64,000 bases of DNA from Polyangium jinanense (GTDB lineage: Bacteria > Myxococcota > Polyangia > Polyangiales > Polyangiaceae). Location of the stretch: assembly GCF_028435365.1 (NCBI RefSeq), contig NZ_JAGTJJ010000055.1, forward strand, positions 19,236 through 83,235, read 5' to 3'. The translations under genes and the position numbers were made by a program. Every line of letters begins with the position of its first letter. Position 1 is the stretch's first letter. This document shows positions 8,975-16,027 of this stretch, piece after piece. The notes beneath the pieces are model-generated. The model searched no databases, was not told the origin of the DNA, and saw only the letters and a list, made by a program, of their open reading frames with translations.

Positions 8975-9139
8975 GTGTGGAAGCTCATCCGTGAAGTCCT
9001 CGGCCTCCTCTGGAAGCTCGTCAAGACGCTCCTCAAGAACAAGCTCCGCGCCATCCTGAAACGCGTCCTGCTCTACACGCTGCTCCTCGGAGCCGTGATC
9101 GCGGTCGTCGTCTTCCTCGTGACCCGCATCTTCGTTTGA
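8975..9139 (+). CDS. Small 54-residue membrane protein
   Basis: A short open frame starts with GTG at 8975, preceded by AGGA 7 bp upstream, and stops at 9137-9139. The product begins MWKLIREVLGLLWKLVK, continues with a basic amphipathic stretch and ends in one strongly hydrophobic segment (YTLLLGAVIAVVVFLV) before TRIFV. Good ribosome-site spacing, a coherent amphipathic-plus-membrane design and a terminator hairpin 5 bp after the stop argue that it is real. The function is unknown. It follows the AgmX-like lipoprotein gene by 52 bp. Confidence 0.6.
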   Translation: MWKLIREVLGLLWKLVKTLLKNKLRAILKRVLLYTLLLGAVIAVVVFLVTRIFV

Positions 9140-9144
9140 CCAGA

Positions 9145-9172
9145 CGAACCCGTTGGCGCTCCAACGGGTTCG
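9145..9172. terminator. Perfect 12-bp hairpin between convergent genes
   Basis: CGAACCCGTTGG at 9145-9156, a CGCT loop and the exact complement at 9161-9172. It lies between the stop of the small membrane gene (9139) and the stop of the convergent acyl-CoA dehydrogenase gene (9192), so it can serve both strands. There is no T-run. Confidence 0.7.
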
Positions 9173-9191
9173 CCTCCAGCCGCTCCGCCTC

Positions 9192-10328
9192 TCAGCGCGT
9201 CGCGCTCCGGGCAATCACGATGCGCTGGATCTCGCTCGTCCCCTCGTAAATCGTCGTCACACGCGCGTCGCGCAGGTGCCGCTCCACCGCGAAGTCGCGC
9301 ACGTAGCCGTAGCCGCCGTGGATCTGCAGCGCTCGCTGGCAGATCCGGTTCGCCGCTTCGCTCGCGTAGAGCTTCGCCATCGCCGCCTCGGCCGAGAACG
9401 TGCGCCCCTTCTCCTTGAGCCACGCCGCGCGTAGCGTGAGCGCCCGCGCCGCTTCGAGCTCCGTCCGGCAATCCGCGAGCGACCACTGGATCGCCTCGTA
9501 GTCGCCGATCGACCGGCCGAACTGCTTGCGCTCCCGCGCGTACGCGGTGGCCTCCTCGAGCGCCGCCGTCGCGATGCCCACGGCCTGCGACGCGATCCCG
9601 ATGCGCCCACCGTCGAGCGCCATCATCGCAATCTTGAAACCCTCGCCCTCGCTGCCGAGCAGCGCGTCCGCCGGCACCTTGCAGTCGTCGAGCTCGAGCG
9701 GCACCGTGTTCGACGCGCGCAGCCCGAGTTTGTCCTCGGGCCGACCGCACCGGAGCCCCGGCGTCCCGCCCTCCACGAGGAACGCCGAAAGCCCACGCGT
9801 CCCCGTCCCGCCCGTGCGCGCCCAGACCACGAACACACCGGCCCACGCGCCGTTCGTGATCCACTGCTTTTGCCCGCGCAGCACCCAGCCGTCCTCGGTC
9901 CGCTCGGCCACGGTCCGCATCGAGCCCGGGTCACTTCCCGCCTCCGGCTCGCTCAGCGCGAACGATCCGGCCGCGTACTCGCCCGCGCAGATCTTCGGCA
10001 CGTGCTTCTCGCGCTGCGCCTCCGTGCCGAACCGCGCGATCACCTCCGCGACCATGTTCGTCACGCTCATCGTCACGGCCGTGGAGGCGCACGCGCGCGC
10101 GATCTCCATCATCGCCAGCGCATACGCAACCACGCCCGCCTCGGCGCCGCCGAGGGCCGCGGGCACGTTCACGCCCATCAGGCCGAGCTCGGCGAGGCCT
10201 CGCAGGATCTCGCGTGGGATGTCTTTGTCTCGGTCGAGATCGGCCGCGACGGGCCGGATCACGCGCTCGGCGTAGTCCCGCGCCGTGCGCTGGACGAGCG
10301 CCTCGGTCTCGTTAGGCTCGAGGTCCAT
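9192..10328 (-). CDS. Acyl-CoA dehydrogenase, short/medium-chain (butyryl) type
   Basis: A canonical 378-residue FAD-dependent acyl-CoA dehydrogenase. It has LSEPEAGSD for FAD and substrate binding, KQWITNG, and the C-terminal TIYEGTSEIQR loop with catalytic Glu at about 362, as in butyryl- and medium-chain enzymes. Electrons would go to ETF. It begins 9 bp after the stop of the upstream lipoprotein gene (same strand), so they are probably one transcript. It differs in catalytic-base position from the enzyme at 936-2081, so the two likely act on different acyl chains. Confidence 0.95.
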   Translation of the reverse strand: MDLEPNETEALVQRTARDYAERVIRPVAADLDRDKDIPREILRGLAELGLMGVNVPAALGGAEAGVVAYALAMMEIARACASTAVTMSVTNMVAEVIARFGTEAQREKHVPKICAGEYAAGSFALSEPEAGSDPGSMRTVAERTEDGWVLRGQKQWITNGAWAGVFVVWARTGGTGTRGLSAFLVEGGTPGLRCGRPEDKLGLRASNTVPLELDDCKVPADALLGSEGEGFKIAMMALDGGRIGIASQAVGIATAALEEATAYARERKQFGRSIGDYEAIQWSLADCRTELEAARALTLRAAWLKEKGRTFSAEAAMAKLYASEAANRICQRALQIHGGYGYVRDFAVERHLRDARVTTIYEGTSEIQRIVIARSATR

Positions 10329-10337
10329 GGGTCCGCG

Positions 10338-11807
10338 TTACTGGCACTTCTGCGTGAAATCGCAAGGATCGCCGCCCTGCGCGGTCACGAGCAAGCTGTA
10401 CTGCGTGCACGTCCCCGTGGCGCCGAGCTTGCGGTAGACGCGCACGTAGTACTTCGTCCCGTTGTTGTTGCAGTGCACGGGCTGCGTGCCGTCGTTCGCG
10501 CAAGGCACCTCGCCCTGGAGGCCGTCTGCCGATTTCCCGTCGACGCACCAGTCGTACGACGTGATCCCCACGGCGCCACCCGACGGCGTGTCCGTGCACA
10601 TGTCGCCGCGGATCACGTCGACCACGAACTCGTCGTTCGGCATCGGCGCCACGAAATCGATGCTCACGTGGTACGAGTTCGTGGTCAGCTCATTCGTGTC
10701 GATCGTGTCGAACGACCACACGTCGACGTCGCTCGCGCCGCCGAGCGAGCCCGTGATCGTGATGCTGCTCCCGCTGGTGTCGCTCACGCTACCGGCGGGC
10801 GTCGCGTTCGCGCAGAGGTCGTTCGGTTCGCCCATCTCGGTCGGGCACGAGCAGCCGTTCGCGATCGGGCCCGGCGGATAGCTCGCCCAGCCCGGCTCGC
10901 ACGGCCCGAGCTCGCACGAGCCTTGCGGCGTGCACGCCCACGACGCGTGCGGCGGCACCGGCCCCTCCGCGCTGCAGAGCGCGTTCGGATCGCCTTCGTC
11001 GCTCATGCCGTCGCAGTCGTCGTCGGAAGCGTTGCACGTCTCGGCCGCGGGGACCTTCGCCGTGCATCCCTCGAAGTCGCCCGACTCGCCGTTGCACGTC
11101 TCGACGCCCGAGCACGTGCCGTACTCGTTCGAGTTCGCGCAGTCCTTCTCGACCCCGTCGCGTTTTTCGCTGCACGGACACGAGAACGGCAAGTTTGGCA
11201 CGCAGAACTTGTAGGCCTGCCCCTGCGGAGGCTTGGGCGGCCCCGCGTCCAGACCGCCGTCGCCCGCATCGCCCGCATCGCCCGCGTCGTCCGGAGGCCC
11301 CGCGTCCGGCATCTCGCCGTCGCCCGGCTTCGGCGGATACTTCGCGCCCTCCAGGCACGTGAAGCCGTTCGGACACTGGCCGTCGGTCGTGCAATCCTGC
11401 GCGCAGAAGCGATCCCCCGCGGGCGCGATCAAGCACGCATCCGAGGGGTTCGGGCATTGCAGCTTCGTCATGCACGGCAAGCACTGGTTGCCGAGATCGG
11501 GCACGCAGATCGAGTCGCCGTTGATGATCGCGCAGTACGTCCCCGCAGGGCAGCCGGGCGGACACGGCACGGTGCAGTACTTGTTCGCGCCGACGACCGT
11601 GCAGTCCCCCTGCTCGCAAGGCGTGTCGTCGTCGCAAGGGCCGCCGATCTGACCCGGCGGAATGCCCCCACCGCCCTCGCCGCCCGCGCCCGCGCCGGCG
11701 CCGCCGCTCGGATCGATGTGATTGCCCTGCGCGCACGCCGCGAACAACGCCGCGACGAACGATCCGATCAAGACGATCCGCCCATGGTAACGGTGCCCCA
11801 AGCTCAT
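10338..11807 (-). CDS. Cys-rich lipoprotein with MopE-like metal-binding motif
   Basis: The 489-residue product has a signal sequence ending in the lipobox FAAC, a Gly-rich linker, then many paired cysteines of EGF/disulfide-rich type in the first 330 residues. A MopE-like motif CNASDDDCDGMSDEGD lies in the middle; such motifs are proposed calcium or metal sites in myxobacterial and methanotroph surface proteins. The last 150 residues are predicted beta-rich, with terms like DVDVWSFDT typical of pre-peptidase C-terminal type domains. ATG 11807 is chosen because GAGGAGG lies 9 bp upstream. The acyl-CoA dehydrogenase gene follows directly, although no functional link is obvious. Confidence 0.75.
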   Translation of the reverse strand: MSLGHRYHGRIVLIGSFVAALFAACAQGNHIDPSGGAGAGAGGEGGGGIPPGQIGGPCDDDTPCEQGDCTVVGANKYCTVPCPPGCPAGTYCAIINGDSICVPDLGNQCLPCMTKLQCPNPSDACLIAPAGDRFCAQDCTTDGQCPNGFTCLEGAKYPPKPGDGEMPDAGPPDDAGDAGDAGDGGLDAGPPKPPQGQAYKFCVPNLPFSCPCSEKRDGVEKDCANSNEYGTCSGVETCNGESGDFEGCTAKVPAAETCNASDDDCDGMSDEGDPNALCSAEGPVPPHASWACTPQGSCELGPCEPGWASYPPGPIANGCSCPTEMGEPNDLCANATPAGSVSDTSGSSITITGSLGGASDVDVWSFDTIDTNELTTNSYHVSIDFVAPMPNDEFVVDVIRGDMCTDTPSGGAVGITSYDWCVDGKSADGLQGEVPCANDGTQPVHCNNNGTKYYVRVYRKLGATGTCTQYSLLVTAQGGDPCDFTQKCQ

Positions 11808-11964
11808 CGGACGGCGCCTCCTCGACGACACGAACCGGCCCGCGCGTGGAAGCCGAAAATGGCTCTTCCTTCCCGCGCAGAGGCCTTCGTCAGGTTAAAT
11901 GTTTTGCACACCGGGCGTCAAACGCGTAACTGGGGAGTCGAAAGCGGTCCCTCCGCTCCCCGCC

Positions 11965-13590
11965 ATGCCTCGCGCCCCTGCTCCCAGGCCCTCCGCGTTC
12001 GTCCCCGGTGCGTCATGTGCGAGCCTCGCCGTCCTCGCCCTCGCCACGCTCACGGGCTGCACGAGCGCAAAAACCGAGGCCACACCCAGCCCGAGCCCCG
12101 CCGCAGAGCTCATGCCCCCGGCGCCGCCCGCCGCCGCGCCGCCCGCAGCGTCCGCGGCCGCCGCCGCCGCACCCGCAGAAGCGCCCGCGCCCGCGTCCGC
12201 GCCCGTGCCCGCGAAGCCGCGCATCTGGTCGAAGGGACGTTTCGCCTGGATCCACCCCCAGCCCGGGGCGAGTCACGCCTGGATCGGATACCTCGCGCTC
12301 GGCAGCTCCGCGCCGCTCAAAGGCAGCAGCGTCGAAGCCGCGCGGATCCCAGGTTATGCCGGCTGCGACGCCTGGTACGCCGTCGAGCCACGCGGCTACG
12401 TCTGCGCAGGCGCAACGGCGACGGTCGACGAAAAAGACCCAGCCATCGTCATCCTGCGTCGCGACGCAGCCGACGTGAGCTCGCCCTGGCCCTACCAGTA
12501 CGGCGAATCCATTGGCGCTCCGCGTTATGACCACATCCCGACGCGCGCCGAGCAACGCGAGGCGGAATGGGACCTCGTAAAACACGAGGCCAACGTCGAA
12601 AAAGCACGCGCCGCCGCGGGCGACACGGCCGCGATCGCCGCCATCGACAAGTCCCTCGTCGGCGTCGACCTCGCCCCCTCCGGCGAGGGCCCGCCCGAGC
12701 TTCTGCCCTTCGGCCCCCTCGTCCGGGAAAACCGCAAGTTCGTCCAGCTCGGTTCGACGATCGCGTTCGTCCGCGCCTTCGAGTCCGGCGGCCGAACCTT
12801 CGTCCTCACAGCCGACCAAGCGATCATCCCGAAGGACCGCATCAAGCCCTACCCGCGCTCGACGTTCCACGGCATCTCGCTCGGCGACGACGTGAAGCTG
12901 CCGCTCGCCTTCTTCCGCCAGAAACCGCGCCCCAAATGGAAGCGCGGCGAAGACGGCAAGCTCGCAAAGACCGACGAGACGTTCCCGCGCCTCGGCTGGG
13001 TCGGCCTGACAGGCGCGCGCGTCGAGCAAGACGGCAAAGCATTCGTCGAGACGAAGGAAAGCGGCATCTACGTGCTCGCCGAGGACGCGCAGATCGTCGA
13101 AGCCGTCACCGAAGCGCCCTGGCTGGCCGACAAGGACCCGAACAAGAGCAAATGGGTCGACGTGCGCGTCCTGAACGGCACACTCGTCGCCTACGAAGGT
13201 CTGCGTCCCGTCTACGCGACGATGATCTCCCCAGGCCGCGGCGGCGTCCCGTACCCAGGCATCGAGCCGCTGAAGACAGCCTCCACCCCGGTCGGCCTCT
13301 TCCGCGTGGACGGGAAGTTCCGCACAGCCACGATGGTGTCGAGCTCCGACGAGAACTTCGTGCATTCCGAGGTGAACTGGGTCCTGAACTTCAGCGGCCC
13401 CCACGCGCTGCACGGCGCCTACTGGCACGACGCCTGGGGCGAGCCGAAGAGCGGCGGCTGCGTGAACCTCGCGCCGATCGACGCCAAGTGGGTCTTCGAC
13501 TGGACCGACCCCGACGTCCCCGAAGGCTGGCACGGCATGCGCGCCGTGAGGGAGTTCGGTCAGAGCACGATCGTGCGGATCCGGCGGTAG
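11965..13590 (+). CDS. L,D-transpeptidase (YkuD family) lipoprotein
   Basis: The 541-residue product has an N-terminal signal with lipobox LTGC and a long Ala/Pro-rich linker of about 60 residues, then a large domain and a C-terminal YkuD catalytic domain. The active site reads LHGAYWHDAW (His483, His487) followed by SGGCVNL with the nucleophile at about Cys499. The usual motif is SHGC, so His is replaced by Gly next to the catalytic Cys. Such enzymes make 3-3 crosslinks in peptidoglycan or attach proteins to it. The repeat element R2 begins directly after the stop. An upstream ATG (11899) is possible but gives a poorer signal peptide. Confidence 0.88.
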   Translation: MPRAPAPRPSAFVPGASCASLAVLALATLTGCTSAKTEATPSPSPAAELMPPAPPAAAPPAASAAAAAAPAEAPAPASAPVPAKPRIWSKGRFAWIHPQPGASHAWIGYLALGSSAPLKGSSVEAARIPGYAGCDAWYAVEPRGYVCAGATATVDEKDPAIVILRRDAADVSSPWPYQYGESIGAPRYDHIPTRAEQREAEWDLVKHEANVEKARAAAGDTAAIAAIDKSLVGVDLAPSGEGPPELLPFGPLVRENRKFVQLGSTIAFVRAFESGGRTFVLTADQAIIPKDRIKPYPRSTFHGISLGDDVKLPLAFFRQKPRPKWKRGEDGKLAKTDETFPRLGWVGLTGARVEQDGKAFVETKESGIYVLAEDAQIVEAVTEAPWLADKDPNKSKWVDVRVLNGTLVAYEGLRPVYATMISPGRGGVPYPGIEPLKTASTPVGLFRVDGKFRTATMVSSSDENFVHSEVNWVLNFSGPHALHGAYWHDAWGEPKSGGCVNLAPIDAKWVFDWTDPDVPEGWHGMRAVREFGQSTIVRIRR

Positions 13591-13942
13591 CGCTGGCAGC
13601 GTTGCGCCGGGGTTTCACCCCGGACCCGACCAGGGGCTATCCGCCCCTGGACCTGGACCAGCGCAAGCGCTGGACCCGGGGTCGATGAACTGCGCAACGC
13701 GCAGTTCATCGAACAGGCCAGGTCAAGACCAACGACGACCCTGCCTGCCAAGACCGCGGCGCCGAGGATTCAACTGGCAACGTCCCCGCCGCCAGCGTGA
13801 AACGCACCTCCATGGTCTTGCCACCGGCCTGTTGGAAGAACTGCGCGATGCGCAGTTCTTCCACGAACGGTCCAGGGCTTGCCCTGGTTCGGGTCGAGGG
13901 GCGAACAGCCCCCGCGGGGCCCGGGGCAGCGCCCCGGCGCGG
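13591..13942 (+). repeat. Multi-hairpin dispersed element, copy R2 (best preserved)
   Basis: The 352-bp gap between two convergent genes is filled by the element. Stems in order: CCGGGGT/ACCCCGG (13608-13624), AGGGGC/GCCCCT, CCAGCGC/GCGCTGG, GATGAACTGCGC/GCGCAGTTCATC with loop AAC, a central spacer of about 110 bp, GGAAGAACTGCGC/GCGCAGTTCTTCC with loop GAT, CCAGGGC/GCCCTGG, GGGGC/GCCCC and CCGGGGC/GCCCCGG. Left and right halves mirror each other. No protein-coding frame with family similarity was seen. It could act as a bidirectional terminator here, but copy R3 sits between divergent genes. Confidence 0.85.
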
Positions 13943-13947
13943 CGGCC

Positions 13948-15672
13948 TCAGCGGGGAATTTCGAGGAACGCCTTCGCGAGTTGCATCGCTCGCTCGGGGT
14001 CGACCATGTTGAGGTAGGCGATCTTCCCCTGCAGGTACGCCTCGAAGTGCGGGATGTTGTCGCGGTTCTGCGCGGCGAGCCCGGTCTTCTTGGCGGCGTG
14101 CAGGATCGCGCGGAGCTTGCGGACCTCCTCGCGCGGCATCCCGAGCTTGTCGTTCACGACGATGCCCGTGACCTCCTGCCGCCCTCCCGCATGCTGCACC
14201 CGGCCCTTCTTCGGGTTGATGGCAAACCCCTCCTCCTGCACGATGTGCCGCACCCGCGCGAGCAGGATCCCAAGGTCACTCCGGCCCTTCTTCTGGCCAC
14301 CCTTGCCATCATCCACGAACTCGTTCGCCGCCGAGAACGTGAGGTCGTCCGCATACCGCGTGTACGTCCAGCCCATCTTGCGCGTCATGCCCGAAAGCCG
14401 CCGATCGAGCTTACGCGCAACCAGATTCGAGATCGCCGGACTCGTACACGCACCCTGCGGCAAACCCCGTTCGCCCACCGCCACCCAGTACGTCGTGCCG
14501 TCATAGACGACCTTCCGCCGCGGCGACTCCGTGCAGATCAGCGCAAAAATCGTGGCCACCGCAGGCGAGTACCCGATCGACTCGAAGAGCCCACGCACGC
14601 GGCCAAACGTGATCGTCGGAAAGAAGTCCGAGAGGTCGAGGTTCACCACGGTCCCGCGGCCAAGATGCGCCCGCGCATTCGTCACCGTGGATCGCCCCTT
14701 CACGAACCCATGCGCCTCGCCCTCCACCGAGAGCTTCGCGAGCACATTCTGAAGGATCCACTGCTGCGCCTTCGAGAGCGCCTCGTGCGGCGCCGAGAGC
14801 AGACGCATGCCGCCCGAACGCTTCGGGACCTCGAAGTACACGTAATGCGGCTTCTCGACCGCGTCGTTGTGGTAGCAGAGCCAGCGCAGCCGCGGGATCG
14901 GCACGGAGAGCGCCTTCGCGACCTCCGCCGGCGTCGACAGCAAGGGCAACCCCTGCTTCCGCAGCGATTCGACGTTCGCACGCCGATCACCGAGGCTGCC
15001 GGACACGCCACGCCCGAGGAAGATGATGTCCTCGGCGCGACGCTTGGCGACCGCCTCCGCGTGCTTCTTCTTCCGCTCGGCCGCGAGCCGCTTCTTCTCC
15101 GCCTTGCGCTCGGCCTTCTGGCGACGAAGCTCCTCGATCGCCGCATCCGCCTTCTTGCGGGCCACGACGGTCGCCATGCTCGCGGCCTCGTGGTGCTTGA
15201 GCCAGAGATCACCGACGCGGTGGATCTCCTCGAGCTGCTGCTCCGTGAGCAAGCCGCGCAGAATGAGGCCCCGATCGATCAGCGCCGTGCGCTCGTCACT
15301 CTGCGGCGGAATCGTATCCACGCGCCCGATCCACGCCGTCTGGTACGGGTTGATCTTGAGCGCGCGCTTGCGCATCTCGTCCGCCGACAAACCAAGGATC
15401 CCCGACGTCTCGTACGGGTCCTTCGGCTTCGGTTTGTCCTTCTTCTTCTTGTCAGGCGTCGTCGCCGCCGCCGCCGCCGGCGCAGGGCTCGCCGTGAACG
15501 TCGCGACCGCCGGGTTTTTCCCGCCCGCGCCGCTCGTCGTCGAGGTCGAGGACGTCTTCGCTGACGTCGACGCCCCCGCCTGCGGTTTGTCGCCCTGCTC
15601 GTTTTTCCCGGGCTCGCCCTCGCCGGGTTTGCCGGTGCCGATGAAGGACTTGACTTTGTCCCAGAAGCCCAC
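13948..15672 (-). CDS. Retron-type reverse transcriptase
   Basis: A 574-residue reverse transcriptase. Residues 1-85 are a Ser/Thr/Lys-rich low-complexity region, about 165-212 a charged coiled coil, and the polymerase domain spans about 260-510. Visible RT motifs are the retron-specific NARAH (332-336, NAxxH), catalytic NLDLSDFF (Asp346/349), RYADD (440-443) and the retron VTG signature (501-503). No maturase or endonuclease domain is present, which excludes a group II intron. GTG 15672 has GGGAG 5 bp upstream. A long inverted repeat and msd-like hairpin lie immediately upstream, as expected for a retron that makes msDNA. The large N-terminal extension resembles myxobacterial retron RTs. Confidence 0.92.
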   Translation of the reverse strand: MGFWDKVKSFIGTGKPGEGEPGKNEQGDKPQAGASTSAKTSSTSTTSGAGGKNPAVATFTASPAPAAAAATTPDKKKKDKPKPKDPYETSGILGLSADEMRKRALKINPYQTAWIGRVDTIPPQSDERTALIDRGLILRGLLTEQQLEEIHRVGDLWLKHHEAASMATVVARKKADAAIEELRRQKAERKAEKKRLAAERKKKHAEAVAKRRAEDIIFLGRGVSGSLGDRRANVESLRKQGLPLLSTPAEVAKALSVPIPRLRWLCYHNDAVEKPHYVYFEVPKRSGGMRLLSAPHEALSKAQQWILQNVLAKLSVEGEAHGFVKGRSTVTNARAHLGRGTVVNLDLSDFFPTITFGRVRGLFESIGYSPAVATIFALICTESPRRKVVYDGTTYWVAVGERGLPQGACTSPAISNLVARKLDRRLSGMTRKMGWTYTRYADDLTFSAANEFVDDGKGGQKKGRSDLGILLARVRHIVQEEGFAINPKKGRVQHAGGRQEVTGIVVNDKLGMPREEVRKLRAILHAAKKTGLAAQNRDNIPHFEAYLQGKIAYLNMVDPERAMQLAKAFLEIPR

Positions 15673-15706
15673 GGCAACTCCCGCTAGATCGAGGTTGCGA
15701 CGCGCG

Positions 15707-15726
15707 TCGCCCGAGCGCTCGGGCGA
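15707..15726. promoter_or_regulatory. 20-bp perfect palindrome upstream of the RT gene
   Basis: TCGCCCGAGCGCTCGGGCGA reads the same on both strands. It lies between the retron a2 repeat and the RT start codon. It could be a processing hairpin at the 3' end of the noncoding RNA or a protein-binding site; the sequence does not decide. Confidence 0.5.
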
Positions 15727-15742
15727 GCGATCCCTGATGCAC

Positions 15743-16010
15743 CGTTCGACGCGCCGTCCAGCCCTCCAAGGAAGCCCGTCCGCCCGACTACTCGCCTAGG
15801 ACCACGTCCGATCACCGAGGCCCTAGGCCCCCTACCGGCATCCAGACCCAAGGGTCCGCTGAGTGGATGCTGGTAGGGGGCTTTAGGGCCAAAAGAACAT
15901 CGGGCGCGGGGACGCATGGGGGAACGAACTCCGCCACGGCGGAACGCCGCAGCATGGTGGGCTCGGGCGGACGGACCTCCTTGCAAGGCTGGACGCAAGC
16001 GCGTCGAACG
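15743..16010 (-). ncRNA. Predicted retron msr-msd noncoding RNA
   Basis: The a1 repeat (15963-16010) and a2 repeat (15743-15787) are near-perfect inverted copies: 41 of 45 aligned bases match with one 3-nt bulge, and three of the four mismatches become G-U pairs in the minus-strand RNA. Just inside a1, the G at 15962 in the context CGAGC is the likely 2'-5' branch point. The msr part has a small hairpin CGGCG/CGCCG (15937-15949). The msd part is a 72-nt hairpin (15819-15890) with arms of 26 and 27 nt and an apical GACCC/GGGTC stem. Predicted msDNA would start near 15788 and be roughly 105-115 nt. Transcription runs toward the RT gene, 70 bp downstream. Confidence 0.85.
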
Positions 16011-16027
16011 AGACGACAAGACCATTC

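Noticed and set aside
9870..12530. An 886-codon plus-strand open frame
   Set aside because: It is antisense to the acyl-CoA dehydrogenase and Cys-rich lipoprotein genes, and its product is low-complexity Arg/Ala/Val-rich.
13879..15564. Plus-strand 561-codon open frame opposite the RT gene
   Set aside because: It starts inside repeat R2, has no motifs, and the opposite frame holds all RT motifs.
13948..15672. Group II intron or diversity-generating retroelement RT
   Set aside because: No maturase or HNH domain, and the NAxxH and VTG motifs plus an upstream msr-msd-like inverted repeat mark a retron. No variable-repeat/template-repeat pair was noticed.
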